Origin: Pedobacter petrophilus
GTDB lineage: Bacteria; Bacteroidota; Bacteroidia; Sphingobacteriales; Sphingobacteriaceae
Assembly: GCF_009674725.1 (NCBI RefSeq)
Contig: NZ_WKKH01000002.1
Coordinates: forward strand, 1-64,000
Direction: 5' to 3'
DNA length: 64,000 bases
The first letter of the stretch is position 1. Every line of letters begins with the position of its first letter. The notes below the pieces were generated by a model, which was given only the letters and a program-made list of their open reading frames with translations, had not been told where the DNA came from and made no database searches. Of the stretch, positions 1 to 9,014 are shown piece after piece. A program made the translations under genes and the position numbers.

Positions 1-232
1 GTAATAAATTATTTTAATAATAAAAAAGTATTTAATAAAAAATATTATTAAATATTTTAGATTTATTCAAATTATATATTGAGTTTACAAGGTAGTTATT
101 TGAATTTAACTTGCTTTTAATGTGTTTTTTATTGTTTTTGGCTTGGTTGTGTCAAAAATATAAAACTTTAAAGTTTACAAGGTAATTATTAAAAATTATT
201 AATAACTTAGTTTTAAATTCAAAAACTTCAAT
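1..232. promoter_or_regulatory. AT-rich leader with repeated sites upstream of lipoprotein gene
   Basis: No gene is visible in these 232 bases. Two 18-bp copies of GTTTACAAGGTARTTATT lie at 83-100 and 173-190, exactly 90 bp apart with one mismatch. An AT-only inverted repeat (ATTTAATA / TATTAAAT, 8-nt spacer) lies at 30-53, and TTATTA / TAATAA arms overlap the second copy at about 186-205. The sites could be operators for the neighbouring ROK regulator (inference), since GTAATTATTA also occurs near 5062 upstream of the FAD gene. AT-rich composition makes chance similarity plausible. Confidence 0.35.
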
Positions 233-1471
233 ATGAAATCAAAATTTTTACCCCTGATGCTTGTATGTCTTGCGGCATTCGCTTCCTGTAAAAAGAAAAT
301 CGACACTTCTAAAAATCTTGTTCAGGGAAAATACCGGACCAGTTTAATCGATCCGACAAATTGGACACTTGGGCCACTTTCGGTCAGTACTGATCCGGCA
401 TTGCAAGTATTGCCAAATGCAGAGCTTCAGCCACTCAATGTGGTTCTTAGCGGAAATAAGATCTTTAAATGTAACAATCCGGAAATTTTTACTGGAAATG
501 GGTGGCTCATGCAGAGTTCAAGAACAGATGCAACGAGAGGTGGAAATGTTTATCCGCTTAGTGGTAATGCTGCTGCGTACATGTTTCATATTAACCAAAG
601 CGGATCGGTAAAGTATTATCATTTAATGGTTTCAAATCCGGGCACTGCGCCAATTACCTTAACCAGTAAAGGTTCGTATTATAATAATAGCGAAAAACCG
701 CTTACGGGGGTAGGTACAGGGCCAAGTTACTTTGTGGCAAAAGATTGGTTAGACAATACTTTGCGCCAGGTTCAAACAGCTCCTGTAACCATTAATCCGT
801 CTCAAGTGGTGGAGGTCTTTAAGGTTCAGGCGAATATAAGTAATATGATCGATGCACGTTTCGAGCTAAACACCTCGGCCAATGCCTATTATTATACTGT
901 TGTGACTTCAACCGGTGATTTAAGCGATGCGATTAATGCGACGCAGGGTTTGCCTGCTGCAGGAACTTATCTCGCAGAGTCTGCTAATGCATATGGCAGA
1001 GAGGCAGGGGTTTATCAATATTCTGAGGTTAAGGCTGAAAACGACGTTTACATCCCGAATCAGCCGGCGCACATTGGTTATGCACTTAATACAACGAACA
1101 AATTTGCGCCCACAATCGAAAACCAGACTGCTGTAAAGTTGATGAATTTAACGGGTTCTTCATCAAGTTCGTATGGCAATTATGGGCATAAATATTCTGT
1201 CAAATTTCATTTGTTTAATAACAATTCATCTGTGAAAACCGTGAAATTTTACTTTGCCTCTAATTCTGTAAATGCTGCACAAAGCAATGCGACATGGAAT
1301 GGCCAGGTTAAATTGAACGGAGCTGCTTTTGATGTTTACACCCAATTGAACAATCCAAGAAAGCAACTCGCTACATGGACAATTCCGACAGGAACTTTTG
1401 ATGCAACGCTTGAGTTTTATGTGCCAGGATTGATTACGTCTAATCAACAAATTATATTTGAAACAAATTAA
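233..1471 (+). CDS. surface lipoprotein, possibly DUF3370-like
   Basis: A 412-residue exported protein. The N-terminus is a lipoprotein signal (MKSKFLPLMLVCLAAFASC) with a Cys at about residue 19 followed by a Lys-rich stretch, so it should be lipid-anchored. The body is beta-rich, with many Asn/Ser/Thr residues and no recognised catalytic motif. The region around LQPLNVVLSGNKIF and the spacing of the GNGWLMQSS and AAYMFHIN segments recall DUF3370 proteins; this is resemblance only. The stop codon is one base before the ATG of the GH92 mannosidase, so the two are probably co-transcribed and this protein may bind glycan or help anchor the system at the surface. The function is not known. Confidence 0.7.
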   Translation: MKSKFLPLMLVCLAAFASCKKKIDTSKNLVQGKYRTSLIDPTNWTLGPLSVSTDPALQVLPNAELQPLNVVLSGNKIFKCNNPEIFTGNGWLMQSSRTDATRGGNVYPLSGNAAAYMFHINQSGSVKYYHLMVSNPGTAPITLTSKGSYYNNSEKPLTGVGTGPSYFVAKDWLDNTLRQVQTAPVTINPSQVVEVFKVQANISNMIDARFELNTSANAYYYTVVTSTGDLSDAINATQGLPAAGTYLAESANAYGREAGVYQYSEVKAENDVYIPNQPAHIGYALNTTNKFAPTIENQTAVKLMNLTGSSSSSYGNYGHKYSVKFHLFNNNSSVKTVKFYFASNSVNAAQSNATWNGQVKLNGAAFDVYTQLNNPRKQLATWTIPTGTFDATLEFYVPGLITSNQQIIFETN

Positions 1472-1472
1472 A

Positions 1473-3683
1473 ATGATTCGTTACCTTTTTACAATTTATT
1501 TCGCGCTATTTTTTTTTCAAGGTTTGTATGCGCAAAAACTAACAGATTTTGTTGATCCTTTTATTGGTACCGGTGGACACGGGCATACCTATCCCGGTGC
1601 TGTAGTTCCCTTTGGAATGGTTCAGTTGAGTCCGGATAATGGCCGCTCTGGCTGGGATTGGAGCAGTGGTTACCATTATAGCGATTCTACAATTACAGGG
1701 TTTAGTCACACCCATTTAAATGGTACGGGCATCGGTGACTGGTGCGATATTTCTGTAATGCCATTTGTAAATTCCGATGCCAAAGTGAAAGCAACGTTTA
1801 AGCATCAGGATGAAATTGCCAAACCTGGATATTATGCCGTTAAATTGAATAGCGGGATACTTGCCGCTTTTACTGTAACGGAGCGGTGCGGGTTTCATGC
1901 TTACGATTTTCCTGTTGGATCTGATCCCATGATCCAGTTTGATCTGGGTTTTCATATTAACTGGGATAAAACAACGGGAGCCTGCGTTAGTGTTTTGAAT
2001 GACAGTACATTGGTTGGTTATAGGTTCTCTACCGGCTGGGCAAAGAACCAAAAAGTTTATTTCGCTGCCAGAACATCCAAAGGTTTTAGCAAGTTTAAAC
2101 TCTACTCCGGAAATAAGTTAATAAATGGAGCTATGGTATTGGATACTGCTGCCAGGGTGCAGCTCTTTTTTGCTGGCGCTTCCGGGGGGAGGGTAATGCT
2201 TAAAGTTGCGCTGTCGAGTGTAAGTTCGGAAAAAGCACTCGCCGGGCTTTCTGAGATTGGGGGTTGGGACTTTGAGAAAACCAAAAATATTGCCTCAGAA
2301 AAATGGGAAAAGGAGCTTCAGAAAATCAAAATCAAAACCGCAGATGTGGCTTTGAAGAAAACGTTTTATACAGCCCTTTATCATACGTGCCTGTCTCCTG
2401 GTTTATATTCAGATGGTGATGGTGATTATCAGAATTCGCGCTCAGAGCAGCACCGAATGGCTAACGGTTCGCAGCGCTATACGGTTTATTCGTTATGGGA
2501 TACGTTCAGGGCTTTAAATCCGCTTTTCACTTTAACCCAACCAAAAAGATACCCTGATATTGTGAAAAGTATGATGGCTTTCTATCGTGAAAATGGTTTG
2601 TTGCCTGTTTGGGATTTGAGTACATGGGAGGCCAATACAATGACGGGTTATCATGCAGTGCCGGTTTTGGCCGATGCGGTTTTGAAAGGTATTAAGGGAG
2701 TTGATATTGAAGAAGCATACCGGGCGATGAAAGCAAGCGCAATGCAGCAAACAAGGAATGTTCCTGATTATATAAGGTATGGTTATTTGTCGCAAGATAA
2801 AGGTGGCTGGAGTGTTACGGTAACATTAGAGTATGCATTTGATGATTTCTGCATTGCTCAGGTGGCTAATAAACTTGGGTTGAAGAGTGATTATAAGCTT
2901 TTTATGCAGCGGGCTGTGGCTTATACCAGGCTTTTTGATCCGGTGACAGGTTTTGTAAGGGCAAAAAATTCTGACGGACAGTTTACTATGCCTTTTGATC
3001 CGTATTTTTCGGAGCACGAAGAAAAGGCAGAATATATTGAAGGTAATGCCTGGCAACATTCTTTTTTTGTGCCACAAGATCCGCGGGGCCTTGCTAAGCT
3101 GCACGGAGGCAATGATAAGTTTATAAAAAAGCTGGATTCCTTATTCTCTGTAAGTTCTGAAGTTAAAGGCCGCAATGCCTCAGGTGATATAAGTGGAATG
3201 ATTGGGCAGTATGCTCATGGTAACGAGCCTAGTCATCACATTTCCTATCTTTATAGTTATGTGGGGGCGGCATGGAAAACGCAGGAAAAGGTAAGGATGA
3301 TTGCTGACTCAATGTATCACGACAGGCCAGATGGTTACGCTGGAAATGAAGATTGTGGTCAAATGAGTGCATGGTTTGTATGGAATGCCATTGGCTTTTA
3401 CCCGGCAAATCCCGTAATTGGGCAGTATGTTTTCGGCTCGCCGCTTGTTGATCGGGCAGAGATGGCATTGCCTAACGGGAAATCGTTAACTATTTTGGTT
3501 AACAACAATTCGAAAGCGAATAAATACATTCAAAAAATAGTGTTGAATGGAAAAGATCTTCCTAAGGTATTTATTACGCATTCGCAGATTCTGGGCGGTG
3601 GGAAGCTTATTTTTTACATGGGCAGCAAGCCTAACAAAACACGTGCGATCAGGCCGGAAGATTGGCCCTATTCTATAAATTAA
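1473..3683 (+). CDS. GH92 family alpha-1,2-mannosidase
   Basis: An exo-acting, Ca-dependent alpha-mannosidase of about 736 residues. The signal peptide MIRYLFTIYFALFFFQGLYA puts it in the periplasm or at the cell surface. Family signatures are GTGGHGHTYPGAVVPFGM near residue 32, FSHTHLNGTG near 80, SLWDTFRALNPL near 345, EGNAWQHSFFVPQD near 525 and GNEDCGQMSAWF near 627; the last two carry the acid/base and Ca or base residues in characterised members. Length and layout (N-terminal beta-sandwich, C-terminal alpha/alpha barrel) are normal. An in-frame TTG 15 bases upstream overlaps the preceding gene; the ATG at 1473 is preferred because it gives a clean signal peptide. It probably trims mannose from N-glycan-like or yeast-mannan-like glycans for the downstream locus. 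Confidence 0.95.
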   Translation: MIRYLFTIYFALFFFQGLYAQKLTDFVDPFIGTGGHGHTYPGAVVPFGMVQLSPDNGRSGWDWSSGYHYSDSTITGFSHTHLNGTGIGDWCDISVMPFVNSDAKVKATFKHQDEIAKPGYYAVKLNSGILAAFTVTERCGFHAYDFPVGSDPMIQFDLGFHINWDKTTGACVSVLNDSTLVGYRFSTGWAKNQKVYFAARTSKGFSKFKLYSGNKLINGAMVLDTAARVQLFFAGASGGRVMLKVALSSVSSEKALAGLSEIGGWDFEKTKNIASEKWEKELQKIKIKTADVALKKTFYTALYHTCLSPGLYSDGDGDYQNSRSEQHRMANGSQRYTVYSLWDTFRALNPLFTLTQPKRYPDIVKSMMAFYRENGLLPVWDLSTWEANTMTGYHAVPVLADAVLKGIKGVDIEEAYRAMKASAMQQTRNVPDYIRYGYLSQDKGGWSVTVTLEYAFDDFCIAQVANKLGLKSDYKLFMQRAVAYTRLFDPVTGFVRAKNSDGQFTMPFDPYFSEHEEKAEYIEGNAWQHSFFVPQDPRGLAKLHGGNDKFIKKLDSLFSVSSEVKGRNASGDISGMIGQYAHGNEPSHHISYLYSYVGAAWKTQEKVRMIADSMYHDRPDGYAGNEDCGQMSAWFVWNAIGFYPANPVIGQYVFGSPLVDRAEMALPNGKSLTILVNNNSKANKYIQKIVLNGKDLPKVFITHSQILGGGKLIFYMGSKPNKTRAIRPEDWPYSIN

Positions 3684-3724
3684 ATTTTAAAGCCAGCATT
3701 CGTTTGATTGCTGGCTTTAAAATT
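3683..3724. terminator. bidirectional terminator between convergent genes
   Basis: A perfect 16-bp inverted repeat, arms 3683-3698 and 3709-3724 (AATTTTAAAGCCAGCA and its complement) around a 10-nt loop. It lies exactly between the GH92 stop and the stop of the minus-strand ROK regulator. The A/T-rich outer arms supply a U-tract in both directions. Confidence 0.85.
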
Positions 3725-3725
3725 T

Positions 3726-4940
3726 CTAGCTAGTTGACAGGAGTCTGTTTCTGACAAGGAGGCATGCTCCGATAACGCCAGCCTTTTTGCCAAGCTGCGA
3801 CATTCTGATCTGGGTATCGTTGTTTACAAGGCTTAAAGAGTATTTATTAAGGGCGCTTTTTATAGGTAGGCGGATGTGTTCTCCGGTTTCTGCCAGGCTA
3901 CCGCCCAATATTACCAGTTCGGGGTTGAAGATGTTGATTAATACCGCGATCCCCCTGCCTAATTTTTCTCCCATCGAGGCAATTTCTTCTATCGCCAGTA
4001 CATCATCGTTTACTGCTGCATTGATAATGTGTTCAAAATTGATCTTCTCTACCTCCATGCCCGAAAGAATCGATGAGGATCCTGAAGCAAGTTTTTCCTT
4101 GAAAATACGGGTAAGGGCTAGTCCTGAGACTTCGGTTTCGAGGCAACCTTTTTTTCCGCAACGACACATAATTTCATTGTTAAAGCTTGGTATGTGTCCA
4201 AACTCCCCTGCAAACCCGGATTTTCCGTAATATAACTGCCCGTTAATCACTATTCCTGCGCCAAGACCATAATCCATATTGATGAACAGGATGTCTTTTT
4301 CTTCGTGAACAGCTCCGGTGGAATATTCGCCATACGCCATAGCTCTCGAGTCATTCTCTAAAAAAACGCGCATTCCCAGGTTGCGCTCTAGTTTTTTGCT
4401 CAGTGGTTCCTCGTCAAAATTGAAAAAGCTGTAACTGTACCCGGTAGTGTAATTAATGCGGCCCGAAAGATTAAGTCCCATGCCCAGAATTTTATCTTTC
4501 TGTATGCGGCTATCTTTTATGTAATTATTAATGATGCTGTAGAGTTCTGTGAGCGATTCGTTGCTGTTTTGTAGGTTGAAGGGTTTCTCTACAGATAGGT
4601 GTACAATGTTTTTCTCCAGATTGGTAATGCCCATGTTCAAGTGGTTCTGCTTAACATCTACACCAAGAAAAAATCCAGAGCCAAGTACCAGTCCGTAAAG
4701 ATTTGGTTTCCTTCCCGCTCTCGATTCGATTTTACCAAAATCCTGTACTAGCCCATCGTTTATAAGCTCGTTTAGTACTGTGTTAATTTTTGGCGCACTA
4801 AGGCCTACAGCGGCACATATTTCTGCTATTGTACAATGGCCGTTTTTTACGAAAAATGAGATGATTGATTTTTTTAGTGTGATGTTTTTATATGCTACAC
4901 CTGAAAGGTTCTCTTCGTTTATCTCTTCAAAAAATGTCAT
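3726..4940 (-). CDS. ROK-family transcriptional repressor (NagC/XylR-like)
   Basis: A 404-residue regulator. Residues about 20-75 form a winged helix-turn-helix (CTIAEICAAVGLSAPKIN, then NELINDGLVQ). Residues about 90-400 form a ROK sugar-binding domain with the zinc motif CRCGKKGCLE near 265 and a GEFGH segment just before it. Proteins of this layout bind a free sugar or sugar phosphate and release operators. It sits between the GH92 unit and the divergently transcribed FAD/MFS/epimerase operon, so it is the obvious local regulator; N-acetylhexosamine or mannose as inducer is inference. The roughly 190-bp divergent gap up to 5133 is AT-rich and should hold its operators. Confidence 0.9.
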   Translation of the reverse strand: MTFFEEINEENLSGVAYKNITLKKSIISFFVKNGHCTIAEICAAVGLSAPKINTVLNELINDGLVQDFGKIESRAGRKPNLYGLVLGSGFFLGVDVKQNHLNMGITNLEKNIVHLSVEKPFNLQNSNESLTELYSIINNYIKDSRIQKDKILGMGLNLSGRINYTTGYSYSFFNFDEEPLSKKLERNLGMRVFLENDSRAMAYGEYSTGAVHEEKDILFINMDYGLGAGIVINGQLYYGKSGFAGEFGHIPSFNNEIMCRCGKKGCLETEVSGLALTRIFKEKLASGSSSILSGMEVEKINFEHIINAAVNDDVLAIEEIASMGEKLGRGIAVLINIFNPELVILGGSLAETGEHIRLPIKSALNKYSLSLVNNDTQIRMSQLGKKAGVIGACLLVRNRLLSTS

Positions 4941-5091
4941 GGTTATTGAAATGTTTCACGTCGGAATTTAATTCTTTTGATTTCAATTTTTAAAAATAAT
5001 AAAAATGATTGGCTTATTTCAGATTGCTAGATTATATTTTTAATTTTTTTAAAAACTAAAAAGTAATTATTAATTTTTTTTAAAAAAATTA

Positions 5092-5099
5092 TATATTTG
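5092..5099 (+). promoter_or_regulatory. candidate -7 box TATATTTG
   Basis: TATATTTG matches the Bacteroidetes -7 consensus TAnnTTTG and lies 33 bases before the FAD oxidoreductase ATG. No clear TTTG -33 box is present at the usual spacing; the upstream sequence is almost pure A/T. Confidence 0.4.
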
Positions 5100-5132
5100 A
5101 AAACTTAAACTTCTTCTCAATTATAACCTATT

Positions 5133-6995
5133 ATGGAGTTAAATTTTCCAAAAACGATATTACTCTTAGCCTTGCTGTGTAGTGCAGTGCTTGTTAATGC
5201 TCAGAAAAAGATAGAAACAGATCTGCTTATTATAGGTGGCGGTGCCAGTGGAACCATGGCCGCTATACAGGCTTCGAGAATGGGTATTAATACTTTGATC
5301 GTGGAAGAAACAGAATGGCTTGGAGGTATGCTCACCTCGGGTGGGGTTTCGGCTATTGATGGTAACCATAATTTACCTTCGGGGCTTTGGGGCGAATTTA
5401 GGGACAGGTTATATCAACATTATGGCGGACCAAAAAAAATAGAAACCGGTTGGGTAAGCAATACATTGTTCGAACCCTCGGTGGGCCAAATGATATTAAG
5501 GAATATGGCGAAAAATCCGAAGCTACATGTTTACTACCACACAAGTTGGCAAAAAATAAACCGTAATGGCGACAGCTGGACGACCGAGGTGTTGAGAGAA
5601 GGCAAAAAAATACAAATTCATTCGAAGTTGATTATTGATGCTACGGAGCTCGGAGATGTTATGGCTTTTCTAAAAGTTCCTTACTCGCTGGGGATGGATA
5701 GCCGTAAGGAAACGGGTGAAGTTTTTGCTCCTGAAGTGGCAAACGATATTGTTCAGGATTTGACATACGTAGTTACGTTAAAGGATTACGGTAAGGATGC
5801 AGATAAAACAATTGCAAAGCCATTGGCGTATAATGCTAAATTGTTTGAATGTGCGTGCGATGTTTCGGATCCATCTTCCAATGCAATAAAAGTACAGAAT
5901 GATTGTGCGAAAATGCTTGCGTATGGTAAACTTCCAAATGGCAAGTTTATGATCAACTGGCCAAAATGCGGCAACGACATTTACCTGAATATTGTAGAGA
6001 TGAGCAAAGAAAACAGGGAACTAGCTTTGAAAGCAGCGAAACTGCGCAGCCTTCAGTTTGTATACTACATCCAAACCGTTTTGGGGTATAAAAACCTTGG
6101 CCTCGCAGATGATGAATACCCGACTAAAGACAAGCTGCCAATGATTCCTTATTACCGCGAATCCAGACGGCTAAAGGGGATGGCGAATTTTACGGCTAAC
6201 GATTTAATGAATCCCTATTCGCAGAATACGGCACTTTACCGAACAGGCATCGCTGTTGGCGATTATCCCATCGATCATCATCACCTTAAAAACCCAGATG
6301 CACCCAAAATTGATTTTATCAAAATAAAAGTGCCTTCGTATTCTATTCCACTCGGAAGCCTGATTCCAAGGGAAACGAAAGGTTTGATTGCTGCTGAAAA
6401 AAACATCAGCGTAACCAATATTGTTGGAGGTACTACCCGGTTGCAGCCGGTTGTTTTATTGGTGGGGCAGGCTGCAGGTGCACTCGCAGCTACAGCAATT
6501 ATAAACAGTCAGGAGCCAAAAGATGTTGATATAAGAAAAGTTCAGCAAGCCCTGTTAAACAGTAAGGCTTATTTGATGCCTTATCAAGATGTGAAACCTG
6601 ATGACCGTGATTTTGAGCCTATTCAACGAATTGGTGCAATGGGGATAATAAAAGGAGAAGGTGTGCCATATAAATGGGCCAATCAGACTTGGTTTTATCC
6701 CGATTCTGCAATAAAAGAATCTTTTCTCATAGCTGGAATAGCTTCATGTTATCCAGATGCGGCTAAACTCACAGGCAAAGATGAATATGTTAATGCGCGA
6801 TCTTGTTTCAAATTACTTTCTGCAGTAAATCCAGCGATCAGCAAAACAACCTTTGATCAATTTTTAACAAACGAAAAAATCGATTTCGCTAAACCACTTA
6901 AAAGGCATGAAATTGCCCGGATTATAGATCATTTTCTTAATCCCTTTAGCCTTAAAATAAATTTTAACGGCATTTACCAAAGCTCAAAATTATAG
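5133..6995 (+). CDS. exported FAD-dependent oxidoreductase (FAD_oxidored family)
   Basis: A 620-residue flavoprotein. After a Sec-type signal peptide (residues 1-23, ending VNAQ) comes a Rossmann dinucleotide-binding motif, DLLIIGGGASGTMAA, near residue 30, then EETEWLGGMLTSGGVS, typical of PF12831 enzymes. A second conserved block, GLIAAEKNISVTN followed by GTTRLQPVVLLVGQAAGALAA near 430-460, closes the FAD site. Family members occur widely in Bacteroidetes glycan loci, but their substrates are largely undefined; sugar oxidation is a guess. It starts the tightly packed operon (5 bases to the MFS gene). The signal peptide has no twin-arginine motif, which is unusual for an exported flavin enzyme. 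Confidence 0.85.
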   Translation: MELNFPKTILLLALLCSAVLVNAQKKIETDLLIIGGGASGTMAAIQASRMGINTLIVEETEWLGGMLTSGGVSAIDGNHNLPSGLWGEFRDRLYQHYGGPKKIETGWVSNTLFEPSVGQMILRNMAKNPKLHVYYHTSWQKINRNGDSWTTEVLREGKKIQIHSKLIIDATELGDVMAFLKVPYSLGMDSRKETGEVFAPEVANDIVQDLTYVVTLKDYGKDADKTIAKPLAYNAKLFECACDVSDPSSNAIKVQNDCAKMLAYGKLPNGKFMINWPKCGNDIYLNIVEMSKENRELALKAAKLRSLQFVYYIQTVLGYKNLGLADDEYPTKDKLPMIPYYRESRRLKGMANFTANDLMNPYSQNTALYRTGIAVGDYPIDHHHLKNPDAPKIDFIKIKVPSYSIPLGSLIPRETKGLIAAEKNISVTNIVGGTTRLQPVVLLVGQAAGALAATAIINSQEPKDVDIRKVQQALLNSKAYLMPYQDVKPDDRDFEPIQRIGAMGIIKGEGVPYKWANQTWFYPDSAIKESFLIAGIASCYPDAAKLTGKDEYVNARSCFKLLSAVNPAISKTTFDQFLTNEKIDFAKPLKRHEIARIIDHFLNPFSLKINFNGIYQSSKL

Positions 6996-6999
6996 CCAA

Positions 7000-8304
7000 T
7001 TGAAAGTTAAAAATATTACGAATAACACTAAGCAGTCGAACTTAAGTCCTGTTTATTGGATACCAACAACTTGGTTTGCCATGGGATTGCCCTTTGTCGC
7101 CTTATCGGGTGCAAGTTCCATCATGTATAAAAATATGGGTGTGTCAGATACGAAGATCGCTTTCTGGACATCACTTATTATGTTGCCGTGGACAATAAAG
7201 CCCTTGTGGGGGCCATTTCTAGAGCTGTATCGCAGCAAGAAATTCTTTGTTTATTTTACCCAGCTTCTAACTGGATTGCTTTTTGGACTTTTGGCATTGA
7301 CCCTGCAAATGGATCATTTTTTTAGTTTTTCAATAGCGATCCTCACCGTTATTGCGCTGTCTGGTTCTACACACGATACCGCGGCAGATGGTATTTACCT
7401 TGACGAACTAAACGCAAAACAACAGGCTAAGTTTGTGGGCTGGCAAGGTGCTTTTTACAATATCGCAAAAGTTTTGTCGGGCGGTGTTTTGGTTTATCTG
7501 GCTGGAGAACTCGAAAAGAAGATAGGCATTCCAAATGCATGGATGGTGGTCATGTTTATTTATGGCATCATCATGGTACTTCTAGGCCTTTACAATATGA
7601 GGGCCATTCCCTCGGGAAAAGAATCTGAAAACATTCACAGCTTAAAAGATGGCTTTAAAACGCTGAAAGATGTAGTTATAACTTTTTTTCAAAAAAAGAA
7701 TATTTGGTTCAGTTTGTGTTTTATCGTTTTTTATCGTTTTGCCGAAGGCCAGGCAATTAAAATCACGCCTCTTTTTTTCAAGGCCTCCCGGGCATTGGGA
7801 GGGTTAGGGCTCAGCACTTCAGAAATTGGGCTGCTTTATGGTGTTTTCGGATCAATTGCTTTCGTGCTCGGCTCTTTAATAGCAGGCTATTTTGTTTCCA
7901 ATAAGGGCTTAAACAAGAAAACACTGCTCATTCTCTGCGCTTTTTTCAATTTGCCTTTTGCGGCATACGCATTTCTTGCTATTACTATGCCAACCAACCT
8001 GTACATTATAGCATCTGCAGTAGCAATAGAGTATTTTGGATATGGATTTGGCTTTGTGGGCCTGATTTTATTTATTATGCAAAATATTGCTCCTGGAAAA
8101 TATAAAATGGCGCATTATGCATTTGCAAGTGGCTTGGTAAATCTTGGGTTTTTGCTTCCTTCAATGATCAGTGGTTTGCTAAGTGATTATTTAGGTTACA
8201 AAACATTTTTTATCTGGGTTTTAATCGCAACCATACCCGCGTTTATCGTTACATGGCTGGTTCCGCTAAAACCTATCGAAGAAGAGGAAAAAACAATTGG
8301 TTAA
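7000..8304 (+). CDS. MFS sugar importer, AmpG/PAT-like
   Basis: A 434-residue inner-membrane transporter with about 12 hydrophobic segments. The N-terminal half (MGLPFVALSG, LPWTIKPLWGPFLE, SGSTHDTAADGIYLDEL) follows AmpG/PAT-family proteins, whose equivalent signature is SATQDIAIDA. AmpG imports GlcNAc-anhydro-MurNAc muropeptides; other relatives carry sialic or amino sugars. Given the epimerase and kinase downstream, an N-acetylhexosamine or small saccharide substrate is likely (inference). The start is TTG at 7000; the next Met would remove the first 28 residues but leave the membrane part intact, so the start is uncertain. The stop is one base before the next ATG. Confidence 0.85.
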   Translation: MKVKNITNNTKQSNLSPVYWIPTTWFAMGLPFVALSGASSIMYKNMGVSDTKIAFWTSLIMLPWTIKPLWGPFLELYRSKKFFVYFTQLLTGLLFGLLALTLQMDHFFSFSIAILTVIALSGSTHDTAADGIYLDELNAKQQAKFVGWQGAFYNIAKVLSGGVLVYLAGELEKKIGIPNAWMVVMFIYGIIMVLLGLYNMRAIPSGKESENIHSLKDGFKTLKDVVITFFQKKNIWFSLCFIVFYRFAEGQAIKITPLFFKASRALGGLGLSTSEIGLLYGVFGSIAFVLGSLIAGYFVSNKGLNKKTLLILCAFFNLPFAAYAFLAITMPTNLYIIASAVAIEYFGYGFGFVGLILFIMQNIAPGKYKMAHYAFASGLVNLGFLLPSMISGLLSDYLGYKTFFIWVLIATIPAFIVTWLVPLKPIEEEEKTIG

Positions 8305-8305
8305 G

Positions 8306-8983
8306 ATGATAAATAGAATAAAACTCACCGTAATTTTCATCCTTGGTTTTATCAAGGTGGTTTCCGCGCAGAAACCGGCAGATTCTGCTTTTCTAACCCC
8401 GCATTACAAAAAACAAATTGAGTCTTTTCGCAAAATTCCGGTTAGCGAAAACCAGGTAATTTTTATCGGTAACAGTATTACTGAAGTTGGCGAATGGAAA
8501 AAACTAATTCCCGACAAAAACATACTCAACCTGGGGATTAGCGGAGACGTTACTTTAGGTGTTATTAATCGCCTGCATGAAGAGATTCTTTCAAAGCCGA
8601 AAGCCATTTTTGTAATGATTGGAATAAACGATTTAAAAATAGGGGTGCCCATCTCTGAAATTACAGCGCGACAGAAAGCGATTATCAACATAATAACAAC
8701 AGAGTCGCCTAAAACTAAAATTTTCATGCAAAGTACACTGCCCGTAAATGAAAAAATGCTGGCCGAAATCTATAAGCGTTTAAACAACCACGACATTTCA
8801 AAAATGAATAGTGCTTTGCAAAAGCTCTGTAAAAAACTTCAGGTTAGTTACATTGATCTCTGGCCGGTAATGATCAATAAAGAAGGACAATTGCAACAAA
8901 AACTTAGTACTGACGGATTACATTTAAAGCCGAATGCATATCTGAAATGGGTAAAGTACTTAAATGATCAAAACTACCTGTAA
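8306..8983 (+). CDS. SGNH/GDSL-type esterase
   Basis: An exported hydrolase of about 225 residues with a signal peptide ending VVSAQ. All four SGNH blocks are visible: GNSITE (Ser block I) near 57, GISGDVT (Gly block II) near 83, GIND (Asn block III) near 111 and DGLHLKP (Asp-His block V) near 206. In glycan loci such enzymes commonly remove O-acetyl groups from sugars so that glycosidases can act; sialate or GlcNAc O-acetylesterase activity is inferred only. The ATG at 8306 is preferred over an in-frame TTG at 8297 that overlaps the MFS gene. Confidence 0.85.
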   Translation: MINRIKLTVIFILGFIKVVSAQKPADSAFLTPHYKKQIESFRKIPVSENQVIFIGNSITEVGEWKKLIPDKNILNLGISGDVTLGVINRLHEEILSKPKAIFVMIGINDLKIGVPISEITARQKAIINIITTESPKTKIFMQSTLPVNEKMLAEIYKRLNNHDISKMNSALQKLCKKLQVSYIDLWPVMINKEGQLQQKLSTDGLHLKPNAYLKWVKYLNDQNYL

Positions 8984-9014
8984 ACCTGTTAAATAGGAAA
9001 TAAAAATAAAACAG

